This document shows positions 48,955 to 59,365 of a DNA stretch of 64,000 bases, piece by piece. The notes below the pieces were generated by a model. That model saw only the letters and a list, made by a program, of their open reading frames with translations, was not told the origin of the DNA and did not search any database. Numbering within the stretch: position 1 is the stretch's first letter; the number at the start of each line of letters is the position of its first letter. Position numbers and translations under genes: made by a program. Source of the DNA: Cacajao melanocephalus (taxonomy: Eukaryota > Chordata > Mammalia > Primates > Pitheciidae); contig CAUYLG010018022.1 in the NCBI GenBank assembly GCA_963573385.1, forward strand, positions 1 to 64,000, in the 5' to 3' direction.

Positions 48955-49735
48955 CATTCATGCAAACTTCAAATCTTCACATTCATACAAACTTCATCCA
49001 AATGCATACAAACTTCAGATGTTCACATTTCTACAAACTTCAGATACTCAAATTCATTCAAACTTCATACAAACTTCGAATCTTCAAATTCATGGAAACT
49101 TTGTGCAAATTTCCAGTCTTCAAATTCATATAAACTTCCTACAAACTTGAAATCTTCACATTCATACAAACTTCAAATCTTAAAATTCACACAAACTTCA
49201 TATAAACTTCAAATCTTCAAATTCATACAAAATTCATACAAACTTCAAATCTTCAAATTCATACAAAATTCATACAAACTTCAAATCTTCATACAAATGC
49301 ATGCATGCAAACTTCGAATCTTCACATTCATACAAACTTCAAATCTTCATACAAATGCATACAAACTTCAGATCTTCACATTTCTACGAACTTCAGATAC
49401 TCAAATTCATTCAAACTTCATACAAACTTCAAATCTTCAAATTCATGCAACTTTGTACAAATTTCCAGTCTTCAAATTCATGTGAACTTCCTACAAACTT
49501 GAAATCTTCACATTCATACAAACTTAAAATCTTCAAATTCATACAAAATTCACACAAATTTCAAATCTTCATACAAACTTCAAATCTTCAAATTCGCACA
49601 AACTTCATACAAACTTCAAATCTTCAAGTTCATACAAACTTCATGCAAACTTCAAATCTTCACATTCACACAAATTCATACAAAAACTTCATACAAATTT
49701 CAAATTTTCATATTCATGCAAACTTCAAATCAGCG
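48955..49735. repeat. G-poor minisatellite on an 11-bp core
   Basis: About 780 bp built from AAACTTCATAC-like and AAACTTCAAAT-like 11-mers plus CTT spacers, giving mixed 25-bp (AAACTTCAAATCTTCACATT...) and 36-bp units. The plus strand is almost free of G. A segment of about 170 bp recurs about 353 bp later (for example CACATTTCTAC at 49024 and 49377; CCAGTCTTCAAATTCAT at 49113 and 49465), a higher-order duplication. It spans the array from end to end with sharp flanks. All three plus frames are mostly open. I do not recognise a named satellite. Confidence 0.93.
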
Positions 49736-49867
49736 TGACGCGTCCCGTAAGGAGAAGAGGGCAGGTGGAGGCTTGGGGGGGCTCCTGCCCCGGGAGGCTC
49801 GGGAGTGCCAGTGCCGCCCTATCTGTCTATCTGCAGGTGGTGAGACAGGGGCTGTGCAAAGCCAGTA
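49736..49867. other. Short GC-rich spacer
   Basis: GC-rich text directly after the array, with CpGs at its edge. Nothing recognised. Confidence 0.5.
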
Positions 49868-49945
49868 CCCTGTACACTGATGACTTGGCACTTTTCTGTA
49901 GTAGGGAAGTTAAATTCAATAAAAGAGTTTATTTAGAAAAATAAA
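49868..49945 (+). mobile_element. L1ME-type 3' end
   Basis: TACACTGATGACTTGGCACTTTTCTGTAG...AAATTCAATAAAAGAGTTTATTTAGAAAAATAAA matches the L1ME/L1MC 3' terminus (ACACTGAAGACTTGTGCACTTTTCTGTATG...TCAATAAAAAGTTTACTT). Confidence 0.7.
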
Positions 49946-51270
49946 AGAGGCCAGGCCCATTTTTGGGGTTATGGTTATGTAAGTGCAGATATTCCAGGAA
50001 ACTCCTAATTAAAAGGGTGGTCTAGAGAAGAGATGATGTAATTCCATCCCAGCACTGTGCGAGTAATAGGCAGCAATGTCAGGATAAAGCAGAGCCCAGC
50101 CTGGGGCTGGCAGCAGAGGGATGGGAGGATGCTCATGCTGGGGGTGACCCTGCAGGGCCTGGGTGGGTCCAGGAGCAGCTGCGACTCCCACTCCTTTAGT
50201 GAAGGCCTGGCCAGGCATGCCGCGCCTGGGTTCGCTTCCTGGGAGGGCAGAGGGGCTGGGAAGGAAGTACACCCCCGACATCTAAGGCCCGGCTCCCGAG
50301 CTGTGTGCCATGTGGGGCTTTCCTGGGTGCTGGGACTGTCACAGGGGCAATTCTTTTCCTTCCACACAGCAATCTGGAGCCCTCTTGTGAGGAAGAAGAG
50401 GCAGGATCTGCTGCTGCGGGACATGGGAAGGTGAACTGCAGTGGCCCTGGCTCCAGGGGCATGCGGGCATGCTGAGAAGTCTGGGCATGTGGTCAGAGGC
50501 CATGTCCCAGGGGCTCCAGTGACCCTCTTAGCACCCCGTGGCCTCACTCCTCCTCCTCTGTTGCGGGTGGTTGGCCTCCTGGGCTCCCGGGGCCCCTAGC
50601 ACCACATGCTTTAATGCCACGGCAGCCCATCTCTCACCTGTACTCCCCACCTTGTCTGTGGGGGCTCCCTCTGCGTCCACACCCATTCCTGTCAACAGCC
50701 TGGCAACCACCCGTGCTGTGGGAACAAGCAGGTCCTGCGTAACCGGATTCTCACAGTGCTTCAAAAACCGCCCGGAACGGGGAGTGTGGGTCCTTGCTGG
50801 GTTTATGAACTCGGAATTGCATTTCCGAGAAGCATCCTAGGCCGATAATAGCTCCGCCATGGAAACACTCCCGAGCTCTCTGGCCGTGGCTGTTTTAATG
50901 CTGCAGTTTATAAAAGAGTTTTTAATTAGGCAATGCTCCCTTCCTGTGCAGTATTGTGCCTGGGTCCTAATCCTTCGAATTAAGTGGCTAATCGTGAAAA
51001 ATGCCTCTTGTTCTCTGTGATACTTAAGTTCTGCTCTCTACAGGCCTTTTTCTTTTTAAGAGAGAAAGAGGTATTATATAACTCTGATGTGGTAGAATGT
51101 AGTTGGAGTTCCAGTGTGGAATAGAATACCTAAGGTATGCTTCTGGAAAAGACTACCTCTCAGTTAAAAGCTTCCCATTTTAGAAGTTCAACGAGGCTCA
51201 AATTATGCTACGTTATTATCTGCAGATCACTCAGTATTGTCCAGAGCCGTGGGAGTGCGTCAGCGAGAAC
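49946..51270. other. Low-copy DNA with regulatory-looking core
   Basis: No gene seen. 50810-51000 carries a hairpin and a group of homeodomain-type motifs (see the separate entry). Confidence 0.45.
50810..50994. promoter_or_regulatory. Hairpin plus homeodomain-motif cluster
   Basis: A 7-bp inverted repeat CTCGGAA/TTCCGAG with a 6-bp loop (50810-50829). It is followed by TTAATTA (50932-50938), an OTX/PITX-type CTAATCC (50967-50973), an NKX2-type TTAAGTGG (50980-50987) and CTAATCG (50988-50994). Sequence only suggests an enhancer or conserved non-coding element. Confidence 0.25.
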
Positions 51271-51385
51271 GGGGGGCTCTGCTTCCACTTCCATGTTTTA
51301 CAGGTGGGGAAACTGAGGCACAGAGACATTGCCTGCTCCAGGTTCATAGCTGTCCAGTCCAGGTCCTATGCCTCCAGTAGGCAGA
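51270..51385 (-). mobile_element. MIR core
   Basis: CATGTTTTACAGGTGGGGAAACTGAGGCACAGAGACATTGCCTGCTCCAGGTTCATAGCTG is a clear antisense MIR core. Confidence 0.85.
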
Positions 51386-53382
51386 ATGCTACACGAGGGA
51401 GGGGAAAGCTTCCATCAGCAGCTCTCAGCTCCCTCTTCATCCATGAAGGGAGCAGTCAGCAAGCGTGAGTTGGTGTCTGAGCTGCCTCCTGGGGCTTCAT
51501 GCCTTTTAAAAACATCCATACTATATCCTCCCCTGCTGTGCATGAGGATACAGAATGATACTAGTTGGGATTATACGGTAGAGAATTCTTACCGAAGAGA
51601 AAACACGGAATTAACAGGGAGCACTCGCTGGCCTGCAATCTGTTGGAATTCAGTCTCGTAGCTCACACACTCTCCAGGCCAGCATGGGCATGATCTGAAA
51701 CCCTGCCCTTCTCCCCTGGGGAGTGGGCATTCAACAGAACCTATGAGCTGCCTGAGCTGTGCGGTCAGTCATCACGAGAATGTGTGTGGAGCGCTGGTCA
51801 CGGGTAACAGCTTCGGAGCCCCCGTCTGCAGGAGACTGGTGGAGCTTCAGCAGGAGTCAGCGGGGCCTGGAGGACTCCGTGCCCGGGAGGAAGAGTGCCC
51901 AGTGCTTCCCCGTCCCCTTTGCATCCAGCAGTCCCTGAGCCCATGACTGCCCTGGTCAGACTTCCATGAACTTCAGGTTTTACTTGTCTCCCTTTAGGAT
52001 GTAAAAGGATGTTTATAAAATAAGATGCGGGTAGGGTACTGGGTGCCAAGGGGCAAAGACGGTGGGGCACAATCCTACCCTCATGTCTTGCTACCAGCCT
52101 AGAAGGCACTGGTCTGCTCTTTGGAGCCTCTGTTTGACAGACATGTGGTTAGATGCTTGCTCTGCTTTCTCTTCCTCCCCTTCTCCGGGATGTTCTTTTA
52201 TCATCGTTCTCTCCTCCTACATCCCGTGCACTTGAGGCCTGGCCAGACCCACTGATTCCTTGGTTCTGCCTCTCAAATAGGGGAAGGGTGGGGGTGTGGC
52301 AGAATGAGCCTGCCCCTCACCTCCTGGACTTCCCAGGGCGCTGCCTCCTGGGAGGGACTTCAGAGGTCACCCTATTCCCTCCTTCACTTTCCAGACCAGG
52401 AAACGGAGCCTCCCAGCTTCCTGCTACTTGCAGATAAAGTGAATTTTAGGCTGGGCCTTGCGGCACTGCCCCCAGGCTCTCGGACAGGGTGAGAAAGCAC
52501 TGCTCTGAGAATCGGAGCCTGGTACGGGGCCCAGCCTCTCAACCCCAGACCTGCCTTTCACACCGTGCTCCACGGCCAGGGCCTGCAGATTCATTGTTAC
52601 ATACTCCACTGTCCTATGTCCGCAACTGCTGAAATTCCAAAACTACAGCAACGACTTTCTCTTTTAGAAAAACATCGACTTGTCCAAGACTCAGAAGCCC
52701 TAGAGAAATGCAGCGTGATGCCATGCGACAAAGGCCATGAAGAGGCAGGCTGTGTCATCCTGGCTGTCGGGGCCGAGGAGGGAATCAGTCTCCTGAGGCT
52801 GCCCTCATGCTGGACATCAAGTATTCCCTCCAAGGCCCGTGTCACGGCACTAGGGACACAGAGACGTGGCCTCAGGTGCGTCCAGTAGGAGCCCTGGGGG
52901 ATTAAATTCCCGACATGACTGACGAGGCAGGAGTGAGGTTAGGAGGCCATCCTGAGGGGCCCCTTGTGGGAAGCCTGGCAGGCTCTCCTCCCTGCACCTG
53001 TATGCGTCAGCGCCGGACGATTTTGCCAGGTAAGCGCTCCTGCAGGATACCAGCCGCCCGCCAGATGGTTCCCAGCTCCTCATCCCCGGCCCAGGAAAGA
53101 GAACAAAAGCCCCGTATCCCTGATGCAGCTTCCTCAGTCTCCAGCCAATCACCACCAAGAGCCCAAGAACAAAACATACATTTTTCTCAGTATCACATTA
53201 CACCTATTTTAAAAGTGACCGCATAACTGGAAGTAAATCACTCCTCAGCAATTGCATAGCATTTCACAGGTTTAAATAAAATATTGGTTGGCTGCTTGTT
53301 TGTTATTTTCATCCCTTATTCCTTCCTGTCTCCATTGTTAAGCACAATTATTGGCATAAAAGAGGTTTGTAATCCCCATTTT
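51386..53382. other. Low-copy DNA, no gene seen
   Basis: No gene or confident repeat recognised over about 2 kb. Open frames near 100 codons occur on both strands without domains. Confidence 0.45.
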
Positions 53383-53534
53383 TAGACTGCATTCTAGCCT
53401 GGGCAATATAACAAGAATCCCGTTCTCTCTCCCTTTCTCTTCCTCTTTCTTTCTTGCTTTCATTTTTTTTTCTTTCTTTCACTTTCTTTCTTTCTTTCTC
53501 CTTTTCTCTCTTTTTCTTTCTTTCAAAAAAAAAA
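53383..53534 (+). mobile_element. Alu 3' remnant with expanded pyrimidine tract
   Basis: GACTGCATTCTAGCCTGGGCAATATAACAAGAATCCCG (the Alu right end) is followed by about 100 bp of C/T-only sequence with CTTT units (53420-53524), then a run of ten A (53525-53534). The tract therefore sits between the Alu body and its A-tail. Confidence 0.75.
53420..53524. repeat. (CTTT)n-rich pyrimidine tract
   Basis: Almost pure polypyrimidine on the plus strand, with CTTT and CTCT units and only two or three interruptions. Confidence 0.93.
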
Positions 53535-53755
53535 TGAGCTAAGGACGTGAATAGACAATTCTCAAAAGAAGATATACAAATGGCCAACAAACATATGAAG
53601 AAATGCTCAAAATCACTAATCATTAGGTAAATGCAAATCAAAACCACAATGTGATACCATCTTACGCCTGTAAGAGTGGCCATAACCAAAAAATCAAAAA
53701 ATAATAGATGTTGATATGGATGCAGTGAAAACCTGCTAGAGGGAATGTAAACTAG
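53535..53755 (+). mobile_element. L1PA/PB-like ORF2 fragment
   Basis: AGACAATTCTCAAAAGAAGATATACAAATGGCCAACAAACATATG...AAATGCAAATCAAAACCACAATGTGATACCATC is late ORF2 of a relatively young L1, sense. Both ends are truncated. Confidence 0.9.
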
Positions 53756-53924
53756 TTATTGTTGTTAATCGCTTCCTGTACCTAATTTATAAATTAAACT
53801 TTATTGTAGATACATACATATAGGAAAAAACAGGATTTATAAGGCTCAGTACTATCTGCAGTTTTAGATATCCACTAGGGTTCTTGGAACATATTCCCTG
53901 CAAATAAGGGGTGTCTACTGTATA
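53756..53924 (-). mobile_element. MER2 (Tigger-type) terminal part
   Basis: Antisense MER2: AATTTATAAATTAAACTTTATTGTAGATACATACATATAGG...CAGTACTATCTGCAG...CTAGGGTTCTTGGAACATATTCCCTGC...AAGGGGTGTCTACTG, ending at the transposon terminus followed by the TA target. No coding capacity. Confidence 0.88.
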
Positions 53925-55239
53925 CATATTGTATGTAATGTATGCATATTTTATGTATATCTACATATATATGTATTACACACAATAAATATTTATTATA
54001 TATGTATATACAAAACAGATATACATAACACTCCTAAGACATTAAGTAGTATTGCTATGAAGAATAAAATATTCTAGAATAAAACAATTCAAAGCCTTGG
54101 AAATTATCCAATTCTAAGGAAAACTTATTTAACAAATATGTTCTCTGTCCAATAACAGAAACATAGTTAAGAGCTACTTTAGTTTTAATTTTAATGGTTT
54201 ATAAGCATTAAATCCATTCTAGAGGTTTTTTAAAAAAATCAGTATTAGGGATCTACGATTGCCCAATTAAAAATAAAATAGAATTCTTGGCTTTACTCTA
54301 TTTCACTTTTTTGGTTTAAGTAAACCACTTGGAATTGGTATGTTTAGTTGTTTGATTTCTAAAATACTGTGTGCTTAGGAAGCTAACTCAGTAGCTAAAG
54401 ATGCTTATTAGAAGACATTCACAGGTCATGGATTCCTATAAATAAGAAAAATTCCACAGAAATAGCAACTCAGTGTCAGTCAAAAAGGGTCCAGAGAAGA
54501 TCTACCAGTTAGGATCAAATTTGTGTCACCTTAATTTCTGATTTAGCATCATCCTGACCCTTCACTTCACCAAAAATCTAGAGAGAGGAGAGAAGGAAAT
54601 TCTAATTGCTCTCTTCCAAAATTTTGTAATGCGAAAAACTCCATTTGACAAAGCACAAGCCATATTTTGGAGGCCCAAGTGTCTCATTTCAGAATATAAT
54701 ACAATTATCCCGAACAGAAGCTTTTTAAAGAATGATGTTAACATAGTCATATTTTCTTTACAGAATTTCTTGAGCCTCCTTTGCAAGGGCCCCACAGAAT
54801 TCCAGTTGGAAGGTCCTTATGAAGCCAAAGGATGCTCTAAACAAAGTTCTGAGGTACAGGGAAATAATAAGTAGGCCGGATAATTTCTGCTTAAGTACAC
54901 ATATATGTAATTTATGAGAGCTGAAACATTCAGGGCACCAATAAGGCCTACCGCATGCTGCTGGCTACCCTTAGAGTTATTTCCAAGAGGACTTTTCTGA
55001 ATCCAGTATTGTCCTACAAATTTGGTTTTGTTGTTTAAGGCCATTATGAGACAGTAGTTTCTAAGTAGTATCCTCCATTCAAAAAAATACATTGTTAGGA
55101 AATTAAGAGTATTGGTTAAGCATATCAAGAAATAGTTTCTTAATGTACCTGTTAATTGAATAAAATGGGATGGCTTTACATCAGCTTCTCTGTGTGAGAA
55201 AGCATAGAGACATGCTGAATTGAGATATACATTTGTTTG
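53925..55239. other. AT-rich DNA, one exon-like segment
   Basis: 53930-54030 is simple AT-rich (TATGTATA-type). The rest is not recognised as a repeat. An exon-like segment at 54764-54853 is described separately. No gene supported. Confidence 0.4.
54764..54853 (+). other. Exon-like segment (candidate)
   Basis: 90 bp preceded by ATTTTCTTTACAG (ending 54763) and followed by TCTGAG|GTACAG (donor at 54854). One frame is open across it (beginning NFLSLLCKGPTEFQLEGPYE), but that frame is also open across both flanks, so openness is weak evidence. Not recognised. Confidence 0.25.
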
Positions 55240-55544
55240 TTTGTTTGTTTTGCTTTGTTTTGAGACAAGGCATAGCTCTGTCGCCCAGGCTGGAGTGCAG
55301 CGGCACAATCATAGCTCACAGCAACTTCGACCTTCTGGGCTCAAGCGATCCTCCTATATTAGTCTCCTGAGTAGGCGGGACTACAGGTGTGTGCCACCAT
55401 GCCCGGTGAATTTTTAAATTTTTTGCAAGAATGAGGCCTTGCTATGTTTCCCAGCCTGGGCTCAAATTCCTGGCCTTAAACCATCTTCCCACCTTGAACT
55501 CCCAAAGCACTGGGATTACAGGCATGAGCCACCACACCCAGCCA
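55228..55544 (-). mobile_element. AluJb-like, antisense
   Basis: Complete antisense Alu with GTTT-rich left end, CTTGCTATGTTTCCCAGCCTGG in the middle and GAGCCACCACACCCAGCC at the right. Confidence 0.92.
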
Positions 55545-56160
55545 AGACCAACTTTTGCAGTTGAAAAGCTACCACATAATCAATCAAAGCTATTCAAGAA
55601 AACATAAATAAATAAATAAAAATAAGAAAGCATTAGGAAGTAAAACTAAAATAAGATATTTCATAAAAGTATACTAACATATAGAGTTACTTTAATTGCT
55701 TCTACATAGAAAACTTGCAAAATATCTACTGAGGCAATTAGGAAGTCACATAACATGGCGTAAATGACTTTGAACATAGGTTATTATTAAAGCTCAACAA
55801 CTGAGTTAAATGACGAGTGAATGGACAGTGTGACTGTAGCTATTCTTGTCTTCGTCCTGTGCCATTTTTAAACATCTTCCAATGTGAAACTGATTTGCCC
55901 ATCAACTTCCCTCAGATCTCTGTGATCTTCCAATGATGACCTTCAGACAATATCTGAGACCAGTCCAGAGAAGGAGCTATTTAGAGAATGGTCAAATGAA
56001 ATGGCAGGTCTGACAATTATTATTTTGGCAGAAAAGAAAAAATAATGGTAGTTTTTTTCTTCAAGTTCTTTTATTGCTAGGTTGAGATGCTGTTGCAGAA
56101 CATTTTTGTACTAGAATCAGTGACTATTACAACTGGAAGGAATTTTACTACAACCTATCA
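55545..56160. other. Low-copy DNA, no gene seen
   Basis: AT-rich; a short TAAA microsatellite at about 55605-55625. No gene recognised. Confidence 0.45.
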
Positions 56161-56275
56161 TTTTATGCCCTAAAAAAGGTTAGGAGTATCCAAAGGCACA
56201 CTTAGTGGCAGGGACAGGGTGAGAGCCCAGGTCGCCTGGTGGCTGGTTCAGTGCTATATTTTAGCCAGTAAAATC
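56161..56275 (-). mobile_element. Possible MIR remnant
   Basis: CCAAAGGCACACTTAGTGGCAGGGACAGGGTGAGAGCCCAGGTCGCCTGG resembles the antisense MIR GCCCAAGGTCACACAGCTAGTAAGTGGCAGAGC...AACCCAGG. Confidence 0.6.
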
Positions 56276-57330
56276 AAAGTATACACAACAGGCCAGCAAC
56301 TTATTTACTATGTACTCGTATTCAGATACAAAAGAAAAGCAAGCTTCTTTATGTCTTAGAGCTGGCCTGCTATTCCTAAGTTGGTACCACACGGAAGTGG
56401 AAGGAACTAAATTTAGTTCCATCCATTGCACTGAGTCCATTCAACAACTTAAAGCAGTCAGCTTAGGTCAATTCCCATTTCCTCCTGCTTCCTGGCTCCC
56501 CTCTAAGATGGTGTCCTGGAGTGTGTGAGTACAGAGGGCTTTGGTGACCTCAGAGTAAAGGAAGAAGAAAGCCTGAGACCCATGCCTACATTCCTTCCTT
56601 CTCTCCTGGAACTCCTTTGACCTTACTGGTGTCTCCTGTCCTCTCAAGTCACCAGGCACCCTGTTGGCATCTGACGCTGAAGTCAGTGGCTGGTAACCCT
56701 GTGGTGTGTTCTTCCTCAGCTCAGGAACAGCCTAGAGGTACCCCCAGAAGACATTTCCCTCTTTGCTCTTGTTGAGGTCTAACCTCTACTCCCCACCTGT
56801 GCATCCACCCCTGATCCCAGGGCCACAGTGTTCCTGCACTGGCAATGCCCCTGGCAGCTGCCAGCGAGCACCTCGGCATCCCTCTGCAAGGCACGCTGCA
56901 GCTGCCATCGCCTTCCACGCTAAGGGAGAGACTGTGATTCTGGGAAGTGCAACTGCATTCTTACTTTGTCTGCCATGCTGCGGAGGCCCCAAGTCAGCCA
57001 CTGAGGTGGGAGGAGATTGGGTATACATCTTGTGGGGTGATTTTCTCTGCTTTTGGCGCTGTAATCTGCCTCTCCCAACTTCCATCTCTGAGACTGCAGC
57101 CAGCAGAGAGGGGAGGTCTTGTTTCACTCTCGGATTTTCTGCCTGCTTCCTACAATATACCATGGCCAGAAGTGGGAATAGCATAGGTGCTCCCCTTCAC
57201 ATGGGGCCATCTTCCCTCCTTCCCAGAGTGGCACTCACTCTTCACTCTGCTTCTTTCTCTGGGGCCCTAAGTGTGAGGCAGAATGACAGAGCATGATTTA
57301 TGTGAGAGAAAGATGAAAAATGCATTGATT

Positions 57331-57332
<2 letters not shown>
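56276..57332. other. Low-copy DNA, no gene seen
   Basis: A 177-codon plus-strand frame (56763-57296) and a 132-codon minus frame (57184-56786) overlap. Neither has a domain. No gene supported. Confidence 0.4.
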
Positions 57333-57370
<38 letters not shown>

Positions 57371-57393
57371 GCCCATACACACATATATATATG
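57333..57393. repeat. (TA)n(CA)n microsatellite
   Basis: TATATATATATA followed by about fourteen CA units, then a short interruption and ATATATATATG. Likely length-polymorphic. Confidence 0.95.
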
Positions 57394-57690
57394 TTATTTT
57401 TTAATTGTAGAGACAGGGTCTCATTCTGTCACCCAGGCTGGAGGGCAGTAGCATGATCATAGATCACTGCATCCTTGAACCCCTGACCTCAAGTGATCCT
57501 TCTGCCTCAGCCTCCTAAGTAGCTGGAGCTGCAAGCATGAGCCACCATGCCTAGCTTATTTATTTTTATTAAATTATTTGGCAAAGACAATGGTCTCCCT
57601 ATGTTGCCTAGGCTGATCTTGAACTCCTGGCCTCAAGTGATCCTCCCACTTCAGCCTACCAGAGCATAGAGATTACAGCCACAAGCTTGA
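57394..57690 (-). mobile_element. AluJ, antisense
   Basis: Old antisense Alu (GTAGAGACAGGGTCTCATTCTG ... CTCCCTATGTTGCCTAGGCTG ... ACTTCAGCCTACCAGAGC). It directly follows the CA microsatellite, which may have grown at its A-tail. Confidence 0.9.
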
Positions 57691-58574
57691 TTTAATACTT
57701 TGAAAACATTCTCCTTGACAGATAGATAGGCTATATATTCAAGTGCCTAATTCAAGAACCAGTTAGTTACCGGACTCTGACCCACTTACCCGTAACAAAC
57801 AGCCTAGAGTCTGCCCGCCCAAAGTACAGCACTCACACCTCCACCATGAGCTCCGTAGATGATGGAAAGGGAGGTAGGGTAGGCCAGGAGGGAATCAAAG
57901 GACCAACTTTTGAGGCCTTGGGAAACAGATGGAAAGAATACAGGTCATTTCAGGAGGGGTGAGAGTAGAATACCAGGTCCCTGTGATTAACGGCTCAAAA
58001 ACCCAGTGGTGACACAAAAATCAAAACATGTTGGCTATTTTCCCGTCTCACACTACTGACATGCTTGTCTCTTACATCATTTTATCCAGGAGTAACATGA
58101 GGGTGGGGGCAATCTGACTTATGGGAAACTGTGAGGGTGAGAGAAATCACAAAGCTTAGAGTTAACATCTGCTTAGCGTGCTGTGCTCCCTGAAGGGAAT
58201 GTACCACATCCAGTGAATTCATATGTCCCCTTTGAAGTCCTTATTCACATTCCCCCATTCCTACATGTGAAACATAATCTCTCATCATTTATATTGCCTC
58301 AAAACCTTGAAAAGAAACCAGCTGAAGTTTCTCCCAATGAACTTTTACCATTACATACATGAGAAAGTGCTTACTTGGAGAAACAAGACGCATCATCATG
58401 GATCAGAAGACAGCATCAAATGGTAGAAAATCAAAAAAGAGAAAATTAGAAGGCAAGCACAAAAGGCTTCTTGTCCAAGATCAACAGAACCCAAGAATTA
58501 CCAACAAAAACTTTCTGGAGCAACAGTCTTTGTGTTTAGAAGTCTGAAGTTGTCCAATGAGATAAGACATAATA
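57691..58574. other. Low-copy DNA, no gene seen
   Basis: No gene or clear repeat. A 62-codon lysine-rich frame at 58359-58547 is unremarkable. Confidence 0.45.
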
Positions 58575-58853
58575 AGAGGACCAGATGTGGTTGCTCACGC
58601 CTGTAATCCTAGGACTTTGGAAGGCCAAGGGGTGTGGATCATCTGAGGTCAGAAGTTCGAGACCAGCCTGGCCAACATGGTGAAACCCCGTCTCTACTAA
58701 AAATACAAAAATTAGCCAGGCGTGGCGGTGCATGCCTATAATCCCAGCTACTCTGGAAGCCAAGGCAGTAAAATCGCTGGAACCCGGGAGGGGGAGATTT
58801 CAGTGAGTTGAGATTGAGCTACTGCATTCCAGCCTGGGAGGAAAAAAACAAAA
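58575..58853 (+). mobile_element. AluS-like, sense
   Basis: Near-complete Alu (GTTGCTCACGCCTGTAATCC ... GCATTCCAGCCTGGGAGG) with a short A-rich tail; slightly shortened at its 3' end. Confidence 0.92.
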
Positions 58854-59074
58854 GAACCCAATGAAGAGCAGAGTCCCCTCGGATTAAAAAATTGCGGGGG
58901 GGGGTGTAATGGATATACATTTGGAAATGGGAGGATACCACAGACTGCTCTAAGATTTTATTACGCATCTGTCGCAGAAAGGTATGCAGGCCTCCAACTT
59001 CCCAAAAGTGCCTCAAAACATACTTAAAATACACCCCATTCTCTCTGCAGGTATTGCTGTAGTTGTAATTTTTC

Positions 59075-59104
59075 CTATTTATTATTATTATTATTATTAT
59101 TATT
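59075..59104. repeat. (TTA)n microsatellite
   Basis: About nine ATT/TTA units next to the following Alu, probably grown from its tail. Confidence 0.92.
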
Positions 59105-59234
59105 TTAGAGACAGGGTCTCGCTCTGTCGCCCAGGATAGAGTGCAGTGGTGTGATCGTAGCTCACTACAATCTCAAATTCCTGGGTTCAAGTGATCCTTA
59201 CTTGATTACAGGAGCGAGCCACCATGCCTGGCCC
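59105..59234 (-). mobile_element. Alu, antisense, internally deleted
   Basis: GAGACAGGGTCTCGCTCTGT...GTTCAAGTGATCCTTACTTG, then a jump to GATTACAGGAGCGAGCCACCATGCCTGGCCC. Only about 130 bp, one monomer in extent. Confidence 0.88.
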
Positions 59235-59237
59235 ACT

Positions 59238-59365
59238 CTCTCTCCCACTATACCATAAACTCCCTGACAGTAAGGGTCTCATCTGGTTTCACTCACTGCA
59301 GGATATCGAATATCCAGCACAGAATCTGACACACAATTGTTGCTCAGTGGCAAATGCCATTTAGG
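59238..59365 (+). mobile_element. L2 3' end
   Basis: CCATAAACTCCCTGACAGTAAGGGTCTCATCT...ATCCAGCACAGAATCTGACACAC..TTGCTCAGT matches the L2 3' region order. Confidence 0.72.

Noticed and set aside
48955..49735. Array as a CRISPR
   Set aside because: Units are contiguous with no unique spacers of constant length, and the surrounding genome is primate.
56763..57296. 177-codon plus-strand frame as a gene
   Set aside because: A 132-codon frame is open on the opposite strand over the same bases; no domain, no repeat of known coding origin.
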